From: Pseudocitrobacter sp913778145
Lineage (GTDB): Bacteria; Pseudomonadota; Gammaproteobacteria; Enterobacterales; Enterobacteriaceae
Length of the DNA: 64,000 nucleotides
Direction of reading: 5' to 3'
Assembly: GCA_035726825.1 (NCBI GenBank)
Contig: JALNTX010000010.1
Span: 62,001 to 126,000, forward strand
Below the pieces are notes generated by a model that worked only from the letters and a program-made list of their open reading frames with translations, did no database searches and was not told where the DNA came from. The position numbers and the translations under genes were made by a program. This document shows positions 1 through 9,222 of this stretch, in pieces (the first letter of the stretch is position 1; each line of letters begins with the position of its first letter).

Positions 1-905
1 AACTGTCGTTGACCACCGGTGTCGCTCAGCTTTATTACAGCCAGCAGGCTAACTACCAGATGCTTGATCTGCTGGAGCAGACGCGTGATGTGATTGATTA
101 CGCGGTGAAAGCGCACCAGAGCAAAGTCAATCAGGGGCTGGAGGCGAAAGTACCCTGGCACGGCGCACGTTCCCAATTGCTGGCGGTAGAAAAGCAAATT
201 GCCGCCGTGAAGGGGCAAATCAAAGAGACGCGGGAATCGCTGCGCGCCATCATCGGCGCGACGGATATGCCGGATATCAAACCAGTGGCGCTGCCGCAGG
301 TTGACACCGGGCTGCCGTCATCGCTCTCTTATGAGCTGCTCGCGCGCCGCCCGGATCTTCAGGCCATGCGCTGGTATGTTCAGGCATCGTTAAGCCAGGT
401 CGACGCCGCACGCGCCCTCTTCTATCCGAGCTTCGATATCAAAGCCTTTTTCGGTTTCGACGCTATTCACCTTGAGGATATGTTCAAAAGCCCGAGCAAG
501 CAGATCAACTTCATCCCCGGCCTGCGCTTGCCGCTGTTTGACGGCGGGCGTCTGAACGCCAATCTGGCAAGCACGCGCGCCAGCAGCAACATGCTGATTG
601 AGCGCTACAACCAGTCGGTGCTCAATGCGGTACGCGATGTGGCGATTAACGGCTCGCGCCTGCAAACGCTCAACGACCAGCGCGTGATGCAGACCGAACG
701 CGTTGACGCCGCGCGTTATACCCAGGCCGCCGCGCAGGCCGCCTACAAGCAGGGCCTCGGCAGCCGCTTGCAGGCAACCGAAGCACAGCTTCCGGTTCTG
801 GCAGAGCAAATGTCGCTGATGATGCTCGACACCCGTCGGGTTATCGAAAACATCCAGTTGATTAAATCGCTGGGTGGCGGCTATCAGGCCATCAATCAAA
901 AGTAA
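1..905 (+). CDS. mdtP: Outer-membrane efflux channel MdtP (3' part)
   Basis: The reading frame is open from the window edge, so the start lies upstream; about 300 C-terminal residues remain of a protein of roughly 480-490 residues. It is a TolC/OprM-type outer membrane factor, the third component of the MdtNOP tripartite efflux system. Visible hallmarks are the family motif YELLARRPDLQAM in the middle, the PGLRLPLFDGGRL beta-hairpin region, and long amphipathic helices rich in Ala, Gln and Arg on both sides, which form the periplasmic tunnel. The C-terminus ends with KSLGGGYQA as in K-12 MdtP. fdhF follows in the same direction as in K-12, which supports the assignment. Confidence 0.93.
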   Translation, partial: LSLTTGVAQLYYSQQANYQMLDLLEQTRDVIDYAVKAHQSKVNQGLEAKVPWHGARSQLLAVEKQIAAVKGQIKETRESLRAIIGATDMPDIKPVALPQVDTGLPSSLSYELLARRPDLQAMRWYVQASLSQVDAARALFYPSFDIKAFFGFDAIHLEDMFKSPSKQINFIPGLRLPLFDGGRLNANLASTRASSNMLIERYNQSVLNAVRDVAINGSRLQTLNDQRVMQTERVDAARYTQAAAQAAYKQGLGSRLQATEAQLPVLAEQMSLMMLDTRRVIENIQLIKSLGGGYQAINQK

Positions 906-911
906 CCCTCT

Positions 912-935
912 CGCCGCGTGCCCCGTCACGCGGCG
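912..935 (+). terminator. Hairpin after mdtP
   Basis: CGCCGCGTG and CACGCGGCG form a perfect 9-bp stem with a 6-nt loop seven bases after the mdtP stop codon. It is followed only by CCTCTTC, so the U-tract is poor. It is a likely, imperfect intrinsic terminator. Confidence 0.55.
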
Positions 936-954
936 CCTCTTCGACACGTCAAAA

Positions 955-979
955 CTGACGACAGACTGTTTTTCGTCAG
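955..979. promoter_or_regulatory. Candidate FhlA upstream activating site for fdhF
   Basis: An inverted repeat CTGACG...CGTCAG lies 50-75 bp upstream of the sigma-54 promoter of fdhF. In E. coli the formate-responsive activator FhlA binds an upstream site in this interval. I infer the function from position and symmetry; the exact FhlA footprint cannot be read from the sequence. Confidence 0.4.
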
Positions 980-1031
980 GGTTTTGTCTAAAAAATCCCC
1001 GTAATATCCGTGGATACCCACAATAAAAACA

Positions 1032-1047
1032 TGGCATAGAACCTGCA
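1032..1047 (+). promoter_or_regulatory. Sigma-54 promoter of fdhF
   Basis: TGGCATAGAACCTGCA fits the -24/-12 consensus TGGCAC-N5-TTGCA, with GG and GC separated by the required 10 bp. It lies 50 bp upstream of the fdhF start. This matches the known RpoN/FhlA control of the formate regulon. Confidence 0.85.
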
Positions 1048-1097
1048 TAATAAGGTCGTTATGCGCGTCCGCGCTGATTGAAACTGGAGCAAGACCG

Positions 1098-3245
1098 ATG
1101 AAAAAAGTCGTCACGGTTTGCCCGTATTGCGCCTCAGGTTGCAAAATCAACCTGGTGGTCGATAACGGGAAAGTCGTTAAGGCTGAAGCAGCGATGGGGA
1201 AAACTAACCAGGGCACACTGTGCCTGAAGGGTTATTATGGCTGGGATTTTATCAATGATACCCAGATCCTGACTCCGCGCCTGAAAAGCCCAATGATCCG
1301 TCGCCAGCGCGGCGGCAAGCTGGAAGCCGTCTCCTGGGACGAAGCCCTGAATTACGTTGCTGACCGCCTGAGCGCGATCAAAGCAAAATATGGCCCTGAC
1401 GCCATTCAAACGACCGGTTCCTCTCGTGGTACCGGGAATGAAACTAACTATGTGATGCAAAAATTTGCGCGCGCCGTTATTGGTACCAATAACGTCGATT
1501 GCTGCGCACGTGTCTGACACGGCCCATCGGTTGCAGGTCTGCACCAGTCGGTCGGTAATGGCGCAATGAGTAATGCCATCACAGAAATTGATAACACGGA
1601 TCTCGTGTTCATCTTCGGGTATAACCCGGCAGATTCACACCCAATTGTGGCGAATCACGTGATTAACGCCAAACGCAATGGGGCAAAAATTATCGTCTGC
1701 GATCCACGCAAAATTGAAACCGCGCGCATTGCTGATATGCACATCGCATTGAAAAACGGCTCGAACATCGCGCTGCTCAATGCCATCGGGCATGTCATTA
1801 TCGAAGAAAATCTGTATGACCAGGCGTTCGTCGCGGGCCGTACGGAGGGCTTCGAAGAGTACCGTAAAATTGTTGAAGGCTATACACCGGAGTCCGTCGA
1901 GGACATTACCGGCGTGAGCGCGCAGGAAATTCGCCAGTGCGCCCGCATGTATGCTTCCGCGAAAAGCGCGGCGATCCTGTGGGGCATGGGCGTGACGCAG
2001 TTCTATCAGGGCGTAGAAACCGTGCGTTCTTTAACCAGCCTGGCGATGCTGACCGGCAACCTTGGGAAACCAAGCGTCGGCGTAAACCCGGTTCGTGGTC
2101 AGAACAACGTACAGGGCGCGTGCGATATGGGCGCACTGCCGGATACTTATCCGGGTTATCAGTACGTCAAGTTCCCGGAAAACCGTGAGAAATTCGCCAA
2201 AGCCTGGGGCGTTGACAGCCTGCCGGAACACACCGGTTATCGCATCAGCGAGCTGCCGCACCGCGTGGCGCATGGTGAAGTGCGTGCTGCGTACATTATG
2301 GGGGAAGATCCGCTCCAGACTGACGCCGAACTCTCTGCCGTGCGTAAAGCGTTTGACGAACTGGAACTGGTGATTGTGCAGGACATCTTTATGACCAAAA
2401 CCGCCTCGGCGGCTGACGTCATTCTGCCGTCCACCTCCTGGGGTGAGCACGAAGGGGTTTACACTGCGGCTGACCGTGGCTTCCAGCGTTTCTTCAAGGC
2501 CGTTGAGCCGAAATGGGACCTGAAAACCGACTGGCAGATCATCAGTGAAATCGCCACCCGCATGGGCTATCCGATGCACTACAACAACACCCAGGAAATC
2601 TGGGATGAGTTGCGTCATCTTTGCCCGGACTTCCTCGGTGCGACCTATAAAAAAATGGGCGAGCTGGGATATGTCATGTGGCCGTGCCGCGATGAATCTG
2701 ACGCCGACCAGGGGACGTCGTATCTCTTTAAAGAGAAGTTCGACACGCCGAACGGTCTGGCGCAGTTCTTCACCTGTGACTGGGTTGCGCCTATCGACAA
2801 ACTGACCGACGAGTACCCGATGGTGCTCTCCACGGTGCGTGAAGTGGGGCACTACTCCTGCCGTTCAATGACCGGTAACTGTGCGGCGCTTGCCGCGCTG
2901 GCTGATGAACCGGGCTACGCGCAAATCAACACCGCTGATGCAGCACGCCTCGGTATTGAAGATGAAGCGCTGGTGTGGGTCAATTCACGCAAAGGGAAAA
3001 TCATTACCCGTGCTCAGGTGAGCGATCGCCCGAACAAAGGTGCGGTGTACATGACCTACCAGTGGTGGATTGGCGCGTGTAACGAGCTGGTGAGTGAAAA
3101 CTTAAGCCCGATTACTAAAACGCCGGAGTACAAGTACTGCGCGGTCAACGTTGAGCCGATTGCCGACCAACAGGCGGCAGAGCAGTATGTGATTCAGGAA
3201 TACGACAAGCTGAAAGCCCGTCTGCGCGAAAGCGCGTTGGGTTAA
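1098..3245 (+). CDS. fdhF: Formate dehydrogenase H, selenocysteine-containing
   Basis: FdhF oxidises formate to CO2 in the cytoplasmic formate hydrogenlyase complex, using a bis-MGD molybdenum cofactor and one [4Fe-4S] cluster. The gene is read straight through an in-frame TGA at codon 140 (1515-1517), giving 715 residues, the same length as E. coli FdhF. The cluster ligands are Cys8, Cys11, Cys15 and Cys42. Codon 140 is followed by His141, as in E. coli where Sec140 ligates Mo. Upstream and downstream parts lie in the same frame with no indel. An automated caller would split it into pieces at 1098-1517 and 1566-3245. A sigma-54 promoter precedes it; the start ATG follows GGAGCAAGACCG. Confidence 0.97.
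1515..1555 (+). promoter_or_regulatory. SECIS element at the fdhF UGA codon
   Basis: The UGA and the next ~38 nt form the bacterial SECIS hairpin that SelB binds to deliver Sec-tRNA. The sequence around GGTTGCAGGTCTGCACC provides the apical stem-loop (TGCAGGTCTGCA) with the bulged loop GGTCT at the distance known for E. coli fdhF. The assignment rests on this fold and the family-specific position of Sec140. Confidence 0.9.
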
Positions 3246-3255
3246 TAACGGGAAG

Positions 3256-3364
3256 CCCCCTCACCCCGGCCCTCTCCCAAGGGGAGAGGGTGAAAACCGG
3301 CGCTGAATTTAAGTACGTGCACAATCGGTTCCCTCTCCCCTTGGGAGAGGGTTAGGGTGAGGGG
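3256..3364. repeat. Large inverted repeat of box C type
   Basis: Two arms (3256-3290 and 3331-3364) are near-perfect inverted copies built from CCCTCACCC and CCCTCTCCC(AA/TT)GGGGAGAGGG motifs. Each arm is itself a smaller hairpin. This resembles the E. coli box C intergenic repeat. It sits between the convergent genes fdhF and gltP, where K-12 carries yjcO. Confidence 0.75.
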
Positions 3365-3372
3365 CAAACCAA

Positions 3373-3407
3373 CAAAAACGGGGATGAAAATCATCCCCGT
3401 TTTTTTA
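3373..3407. terminator. Bidirectional terminator between fdhF and gltP
   Basis: A 10-bp stem ACGGGGATGA / TCATCCCCGT with a 3-nt loop is flanked by an A-run on the left and a T-run on the right. It can therefore end transcription of both fdhF (+) and gltP (-). Confidence 0.9.
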
Positions 3408-3417
3408 TTGCCGAACG

Positions 3418-4731
3418 TTACATATTCGCTTTCTTATCAAATTTACCCAGCACATCGCGTTCATACGCCAGTGCTTTTTTGCGGTCAAATTTGTGTTCCC
3501 ACTTGGCGATAACCAGCACCGCCAGAGCATTACCTACCACGTTCAGCGCGGTACGCGCCATGTCGAGGATACGGTCAACACCGGCGATAAACGCCAGGCC
3601 TTCCAGCGGAATACCGACGCTGCCCAATGTCGCCAGCAGTACCACGAACGAGACGCCCGGTACGCCAGCAATCCCTTTCGAGGTCACCATCAGGGTCAGT
3701 ACCAGAATGATTTCCTGCCAGATGGAAAGCTCGATGCCGTATAGCTGCGCGATGAAGATCGCCGCAATACTCTGATACAGCGTTGAACCATCGAGGTTGA
3801 AGGAATAGCCGGTCGGGACCACGAAGCTGGTGATTGCCGGCGGCGCGCCGTAGGCTTCCATCTTCTCGATGATACGCGGCAGCACGCTCTCGGAGCTGGC
3901 GGTGGAGTACGCCAGAATCAGCTCATCCTTCAGAATAAGAATCAGCGTCCAGATGCTTAACTTACACATCTTCGCCACGGCACCCAGCACCACCAGCGCA
4001 AAGAACAGGATCGCGGCATAAACCAGAATTACCAGCTTCGCCAGCGGCCACAGTGAGGCAAACCCAAAGTTGGCGACCGTCACCGAGATCAGCGCAAAGA
4101 CACCGACCGGCGCATAACGCATCACCATATGGGTGACTTTAAACATGGTTTCAGAGATGGAGCGGAAGACGGTAACCAGCGGTTCTCGATGCGTCGCAGG
4201 CAGAGAAGAAAGCCCCAGACCAAACAGCACCGAGAAGAAGATGATCGGCAGCATATCGCCCTTCGCCATCGACGCAATGATATTGGTCGGTACCAGCGAA
4301 AGAATCGTCCCCATCAGACCGTGCGCGTGGCTTTGCACTTCAGCGGTCGTGCTTTGGTATTTCGAAATATCCACCGTCGCCAGCTGCGACATATCAATGC
4401 CCGCACCCGGCTGGAAGACGTTGGCCAGCGTAATCCCGAGGATAATCGCCACCGTGGTGATCACTTCGAAATAGATAATGGTTTTTGCGCCGATTCGGCC
4501 CAGCTGTTTAGCATCGCCCACGCCTGCAATACCCACAATCAGTGTGGAAATCACGATCGGTACGACGATCATTTTAATCAGATGGATAAAGATATCACCC
4601 GCCGGTGATAAGAGGTTAGCAATCAGCCATTCGCGGCTATCACTTTGATAATGCAGGTAACTACCCAGCAGGATGCCCAGAATAAGGGCAATCAAGATCT
4701 GCCAGGCGAGGCTGATTCTCGTTTTTTTCAT
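3418..4731 (-). CDS. gltP: Glutamate/aspartate-proton symporter GltP
   Basis: A 437-residue inner-membrane symporter of the DAACS (SLC1-like) family that takes up L-glutamate and L-aspartate with protons. Visible features are many hydrophobic segments, the serine-rich re-entrant loop motif AYSTASSESVLPRI, and the downstream FNLDGSTLYQS substrate-binding motif typical of the family. I chose the ATG at 4731 (MKKTRISLAWQ) rather than an in-frame ATG 18 nt upstream, because GAGGAAG lies 9 nt before it and the length then equals E. coli GltP. In K-12 gltP follows the nrf operon; here it faces acs across a 413-bp divergent gap. Confidence 0.96.
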   Translation of the reverse strand: MKKTRISLAWQILIALILGILLGSYLHYQSDSREWLIANLLSPAGDIFIHLIKMIVVPIVISTLIVGIAGVGDAKQLGRIGAKTIIYFEVITTVAIILGITLANVFQPGAGIDMSQLATVDISKYQSTTAEVQSHAHGLMGTILSLVPTNIIASMAKGDMLPIIFFSVLFGLGLSSLPATHREPLVTVFRSISETMFKVTHMVMRYAPVGVFALISVTVANFGFASLWPLAKLVILVYAAILFFALVVLGAVAKMCKLSIWTLILILKDELILAYSTASSESVLPRIIEKMEAYGAPPAITSFVVPTGYSFNLDGSTLYQSIAAIFIAQLYGIELSIWQEIILVLTLMVTSKGIAGVPGVSFVVLLATLGSVGIPLEGLAFIAGVDRILDMARTALNVVGNALAVLVIAKWEHKFDRKKALAYERDVLGKFDKKANM

Positions 4732-5144
4732 AACAACAGACTTCCTCAATGAAAGCTACCATTCCAAAAGGGAATGACATCTACTTGAAAGGGATGATTT
4801 GTGTTGCGTTTGTTTATGGGGTTTTTTAACGCGCAGTATCAGTATCATCTGGACGGTATGTTGCGCAACCCTTTAAGAACAGGGCTTTTCACTCCCTTCA
4901 CGCATATTCTCATTAATTTCTACCAGTAAACTATTATAAGTTTTTGTTATAAATAATCTTTTTTTTGCATAATTTTCATAAATAACCTCCGGCAATTATT
5001 TTCCTTCAAAGAATCAAATGCACATTATTTGAACAATTCTATTAATGCGTGATCTGTCGCCCAAATAGTAAACAAAGGTCGCAATACCCCTACAATTAAC
5101 TTTTTGGCGACATATTATTAACATCTTACAAGGAGAAAAAAAGC
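4732..5144. promoter_or_regulatory. Divergent gltP-acs control region
   Basis: This 413-bp AT-rich region has no credible gene. The acs-proximal 100 bp closely follows the K-12 acs leader as I recall it: CGTGATCTGTCGCCCA (a weak CRP-like half site) at 5048-5063, then a candidate -10 TACAAT at 5091-5096, then AAGGAG 9 nt before the acs ATG. acs in E. coli is activated by CRP and modulated by Fis and IHF; I cannot place these sites exactly. The gltP side contains runs of T and A compatible with promoters, but no clear box. Confidence 0.6.
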
Positions 5145-7103
5145 ATGAGCCAAATACACAAACACTCAATTCCTGCGAACATTGCAGACCGTTGCCTGAT
5201 CAACCCGGAGCAGTACCAGCAGAGATACCAGCTCTCTATCTCCGACCCTGACGCATTCTGGGGAGAAGAAGGTAAAATTCTCGACTGGATCAAACCTTAC
5301 ACAAAGGTCAAGAACACCTCGTTTGCGCCGGGCAACATTTCCATTAAATGGTATGAAGATGGCACCCTGAACCTGGCGGCGAACTGCCTGGACCGACACC
5401 TGCAAGAACGCGGCGACCAGACCGCTATCATCTGGGAAGGCGACGACGCCAGCCAGAGTAAAAATATCACCTATAAACAACTGCATCGCGACGTCTGCCG
5501 CTTCGCTAACGTTCTGCTTTCGCTGGGCATTAAGAAAGGCGATGTGGTGGCGATTTACATGCCAATGGTGCCGGAAGCCGCAGTCGCCATGCTGGCCTGC
5601 GCCCGCATTGGTGCAGTGCACTCGGTTATCTTCGGCGGCTTCTCACCGGAAGCGGTGGCCGGGCGAATTATCGATTCCAGCTCACGCCTGGTGATCACCG
5701 CTGACGAAGGTGTGCGCGCCGGACGCGGGATCCCGCTGAAGAAAAACGTCGATGACGCGCTGAAAAACCCGAACGTCAAAACCATCGAAAACGTGGTGGT
5801 GCTGAAGCGTACCGGCGGCAGTATCGACTGGCACGAAGGCCGCGATCTGTGGTGGAGCGACCTGATTGAAAAAGCCGACGACCAGCACCAGCCGGAAGAG
5901 ATGAGCGCGGAAGATCCGCTGTTTATCCTTTACACCTCCGGTTCAACCGGGAAGCCAAAAGGCGTACTGCACACCACCGGCGGCTATCTGGTCTACGCAG
6001 CAACGACCTTCAAATATGCATTTGATTATCATCCGGGCGACATCTACTGGTGTACCGCGGATGTGGGCTGGGTCACCGGCCACAGCTACCTGCTTTACGG
6101 GCCGCTGGCCTGCGGCGCGACCACGCTGATGTTTGAAGGCGTGCCGAATTCCCCGACTCCGGCGCGTATGTGCCAGGTCGTCGATAAACACAAAGTTAAC
6201 ATTCTCTATACCGCGCCAACGGCGATCCGCGCCCTGATGGCGGAAGGTGATAAGGCGATTGAAGGTACCGACCGCTCTTCCCTGCGCATTCTCGGTTCCG
6301 TTGGCGAGCCAATTAACCCGGAAGCGTGGGAGTGGTACTGGAAGAAAATCGGCAAAGAGAAATGCCCGGTGATCGACACCTGGTGGCAGACCGAGACCGG
6401 TGGATTCATGATCACCCCGCTACCAGGCGCGACTGAACTGAAAGCCGGTTCAGCCAGCCGTCCGTTCTTCGGCGTACAGCCTGCACTGGTGGATAACGAG
6501 GGGAACCCGCAGGAAGGCGCGACCGAAGGCAACCTGGTGATCACCGACTCCTGGCCAGGCCAGGCGCGCACGCTGTTTGGCGATCACGAGCGCTTTGAGC
6601 AGACCTACTTCTCCACCTTCAAAAATATGTATTTCAGCGGTGACGGCGCGCGTCGCGACGAAGACGGCTATTACTGGATAACGGGGCGCGTCGATGACGT
6701 GCTGAACGTCTCCGGTCACCGCCTGGGTACGGCGGAAATCGAGTCGGCGTTGGTGTCGCATCCGAAAGTCGCAGAAGCGGCGGTCGTCGGCATTCCTCAC
6801 AATATCAAAGGCCAGGCGATTTATGCCTACGTTACGCTGAATCATGGTGAAGAGCCGACACCGGCGCTATACACCGACGTGCGTAACTGGGTGCGTAAAG
6901 AGATTGGCCCGCTGGCAACGCCGGACGTGCTGCACTGGACAGATTCATTACCTAAAACGCGTTCGGGCAAAATCATGCGCCGCATTCTGCGCAAGATTGC
7001 CGCGGGCGATACCAGTAACCTCGGCGACACCTCGACGCTCGCCGATCCGGGCGTGGTCGATAAACTGCTCGAAGAGAAGCAGGCGATTACCATGCCTTCA
7101 TAA
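5145..7103 (+). CDS. acs: Acetyl-CoA synthetase (AMP-forming)
   Basis: Converts acetate, ATP and CoA to acetyl-CoA through acetyl-AMP; it is the high-affinity route for scavenging acetate. The 652-residue length equals E. coli Acs. Motifs in order: the ATP-binding loop YTSGSTGKPKG (A3), WWQTETGG (A5), the YFSGDGARRD/YWITGRVDDVLNVSGHRL hinge region (A7-A8), and near the C-terminus PKTRSGKIMRR with the lysine (about K609) that is acetylated in Acs proteins to switch off activity. AAGGAG precedes the ATG. It heads acs-yjcH-actP, so acetate uptake and activation are coupled. Confidence 0.98.
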   Translation: MSQIHKHSIPANIADRCLINPEQYQQRYQLSISDPDAFWGEEGKILDWIKPYTKVKNTSFAPGNISIKWYEDGTLNLAANCLDRHLQERGDQTAIIWEGDDASQSKNITYKQLHRDVCRFANVLLSLGIKKGDVVAIYMPMVPEAAVAMLACARIGAVHSVIFGGFSPEAVAGRIIDSSSRLVITADEGVRAGRGIPLKKNVDDALKNPNVKTIENVVVLKRTGGSIDWHEGRDLWWSDLIEKADDQHQPEEMSAEDPLFILYTSGSTGKPKGVLHTTGGYLVYAATTFKYAFDYHPGDIYWCTADVGWVTGHSYLLYGPLACGATTLMFEGVPNSPTPARMCQVVDKHKVNILYTAPTAIRALMAEGDKAIEGTDRSSLRILGSVGEPINPEAWEWYWKKIGKEKCPVIDTWWQTETGGFMITPLPGATELKAGSASRPFFGVQPALVDNEGNPQEGATEGNLVITDSWPGQARTLFGDHERFEQTYFSTFKNMYFSGDGARRDEDGYYWITGRVDDVLNVSGHRLGTAEIESALVSHPKVAEAAVVGIPHNIKGQAIYAYVTLNHGEEPTPALYTDVRNWVRKEIGPLATPDVLHWTDSLPKTRSGKIMRRILRKIAAGDTSNLGDTSTLADPGVVDKLLEEKQAITMPS

Positions 7104-7111
7104 CCATACCC

Positions 7112-7174
7112 TGCCCGGTGGCGCTTCGCTTACCGGGCCTACGGTAGGCCGGATAAGCGAAGCGCCATCCGGCA
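7112..7174. repeat. REP pair (BIME) between acs and yjcH
   Basis: Two inverted REP-like units: GCCCGGTGGCGC...TACCGGGCC and GTAGGCCGGATAAGC...GCCATCCGGC. The pair lies inside the operon in the acs-yjcH spacer, where it could stabilise the upstream mRNA. Confidence 0.85.
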
Positions 7175-7221
7175 ACTGCTTGCCCCATAACAATACCCAC
7201 TTTACCTCTGGAGACTCTGTG

Positions 7222-7536
7222 ATGAATGAGAATATTTGTCAGCAGATAGAAGACAGTGCGCATTTCAGGGAGTTAGTTGAAAAACGGCAACGGTTTGCCA
7301 CCATCCTGTCACTGATTATGTTAGTGATTTATGTGGGCTTTATTTTACTGATCGCCTTCGCGCCCGGCTGGCTCGGCACACCGCTGCACGCGGGCACTAC
7401 CGTCACGCGCGGTATACCAATAGGCATTGGCGTTATCGTGATTTCATTTGTCCTGACGGGTGTTTACGTCCTGCGGGCGAACGGGGAGTTTGACCGCCTG
7501 AACAAGGCCGTACTGCGTGAGGTAAAAGTATCATGA
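7222..7536 (+). CDS. yjcH: DUF485 inner-membrane protein YjcH
   Basis: A 104-residue protein of the DUF485 family with two hydrophobic segments (about residues 25-47 and 60-82) and polar ends. It is almost always encoded just before the acetate permease gene and is thought to assist that transporter, but no biochemical role is established. The ATG at 7222 follows CTGGAGACTCTGTG, with GGAG as ribosome site. The gene's last bases overlap the actP start (ATGA at 7533), which indicates translational coupling. Confidence 0.93.
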   Translation: MNENICQQIEDSAHFRELVEKRQRFATILSLIMLVIYVGFILLIAFAPGWLGTPLHAGTTVTRGIPIGIGVIVISFVLTGVYVLRANGEFDRLNKAVLREVKVS

Positions 7537-9182
7537 AGAAAGTTCTGACGGCGCTAGCCGCCACACTTCCTTTGGCGGCCAATGCGGCAGATGCCATTAC
7601 AGGAGCAGTAGAACGCCAGCCGACCAACTGGCAGGCCATTATCATGTTCCTGATTTTCGTCGCGTTGACGCTCTACATTACCTATTGGGCCTCCAAACGC
7701 GTACGTTCACGTAACGACTACTACACTGCTGGCGGTAATATCACCGGCTTTCAGAATGGCCTGGCCATTTCTGGCGACTTTATGTCCGCGGCCTCCTTCC
7801 TTGGGATCTCCGCGCTGGTTTATACCTCCGGATATGATGGGCTGATTTACTCCCTCGGCTTCCTCGTCGGCTGGCCGATTATTCTGTTCCTCATTGCCGA
7901 ACGTCTGCGAAATCTGGGCCGCTATACCTTTGCGGATGTGGCGTCTTATCGCCTGAAACAGGGCCCGATTCGTATTCTCTCCGCCTGCGGTTCGCTGGTG
8001 GTGGTGGCGCTTTATCTCATCGCACAGATGGTAGGTGCGGGTAAACTGATCGAACTGCTGTTTGGCCTGAACTATCACGTCGCGGTGGTGCTGGTTGGCG
8101 TATTGATGGTGCTCTATGTACTGTTCGGCGGCATGCTGGCAACCACATGGGTGCAAATCATCAAAGCCGTCCTGTTGCTGTTTGGCGCAAGTTTTATGGC
8201 CTTTATGGTCATGAAGCACGTCGGCTTTAGTTTCAACAATCTGTTCGCCGAAGCCATGGCGGTGCATCCGAAAGGTAGCGCCATTATGAGCCCTGGCGGG
8301 CTGGTGAAAGATCCCATTTCCGCGCTATCGCTTGGCCTGGGATTGATGTTTGGTACCGCGGGGCTTCCGCATATCCTGATGCGCTTCTTCACCGTTAGCG
8401 ATGCCCGCGAAGCGCGTAAAAGCGTGTTCTACGCTACCGGGTTTATGGGGTACTTCTACATCCTGACCTTTATTATCGGCTTTGGCGCCATCATGCTGGT
8501 CGGCGCGAACCCGGCGTTTAAAGATGCGGCTGGCGCGCTGATTGGCGGTAATAACATGGCGGCAGTGCATCTGGCGGATGCCGTGGGCGGCAACCTGTTC
8601 CTCGGCTTTATTTCAGCCGTCGCCTTCGCCACCATCCTGGCGGTGGTCGCGGGTCTGACGCTGGCGGGCGCGTCGGCGGTTTCGCACGATCTGTATGCCA
8701 ACGTCTTCAAAAAAGGGGCAACGGAACGCGAGGAACTGCGCGTATCGAAAATCACGGTATTGATTTTGGGCGTGGTGGCTATCCTGCTCGGTATTTTGTT
8801 CGAGAATCAGAATATCGCCTTTATGGTTGGCCTGGCGTTCTCCATCGCCGCCAGCTGTAACTTCCCCATTATTCTGCTGTCGATGTACTGGTCAAAATTG
8901 ACCACGCGCGGCGCCATGATTGGCGGCTGGTTGGGTCTGCTGACTGCGGTAGTGTTGATGGTCCTTGGCCCAACAATTTGGGTGCAGATTCTTGGACACG
9001 AAAAGGCGCTCTTCCCTTACGAGTATCCGGCGCTGTTCTCCATTGCCGTCGCCTTTATCGGCATCTGGTTCTTCTCTGCCACCGACAACTCAGCCGAGGG
9101 TAACCGCGAGCGCGAGCAGTTCCGCGCCCAGTTTATCCGTTCACAAACCGGCCTCGGCGTTGAGCAAGGGCGCGCGCATTAA
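7533..9182 (+). CDS. actP: Cation/acetate symporter ActP
   Basis: A 549-residue sodium:solute symporter family (SSS) permease that imports acetate, glycolate and related short acids. An N-terminal signal-like segment (KKVLTALAATLPLAANAADA) is followed by about 13 membrane helices. The family motif region GLMFGTAGLPHILMRFFTV near residue 270-290 is present. Its start overlaps yjcH by 4 nt. Length and gene order match E. coli. A hairpin follows, facing the convergent yah operon. Confidence 0.97.
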   Translation: MKKVLTALAATLPLAANAADAITGAVERQPTNWQAIIMFLIFVALTLYITYWASKRVRSRNDYYTAGGNITGFQNGLAISGDFMSAASFLGISALVYTSGYDGLIYSLGFLVGWPIILFLIAERLRNLGRYTFADVASYRLKQGPIRILSACGSLVVVALYLIAQMVGAGKLIELLFGLNYHVAVVLVGVLMVLYVLFGGMLATTWVQIIKAVLLLFGASFMAFMVMKHVGFSFNNLFAEAMAVHPKGSAIMSPGGLVKDPISALSLGLGLMFGTAGLPHILMRFFTVSDAREARKSVFYATGFMGYFYILTFIIGFGAIMLVGANPAFKDAAGALIGGNNMAAVHLADAVGGNLFLGFISAVAFATILAVVAGLTLAGASAVSHDLYANVFKKGATEREELRVSKITVLILGVVAILLGILFENQNIAFMVGLAFSIAASCNFPIILLSMYWSKLTTRGAMIGGWLGLLTAVVLMVLGPTIWVQILGHEKALFPYEYPALFSIAVAFIGIWFFSATDNSAEGNREREQFRAQFIRSQTGLGVEQGRAH

Positions 9183-9189
9183 TGTTAGA

Positions 9190-9213
9190 TTCCCCGGTCG
9201 AAAGGCCGGGGAA
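9190..9213. terminator. Hairpin between actP and yahJ
   Basis: TTCCCCGG and CCGGGGAA form a perfect 8-bp GC-rich stem with a short loop between two convergent genes. Neither side has a clear U-run, though the minus strand continues with TCTAACATT. A probable shared terminator. Confidence 0.6.
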
Positions 9214-9222
9214 GCCCGCATC

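Noticed and set aside
1098..1517. fdhF as a broken gene ending at codon 139
   Set aside because: The TGA is at the Sec140 position with a SECIS element, and the frame continues unchanged to a full-length protein.
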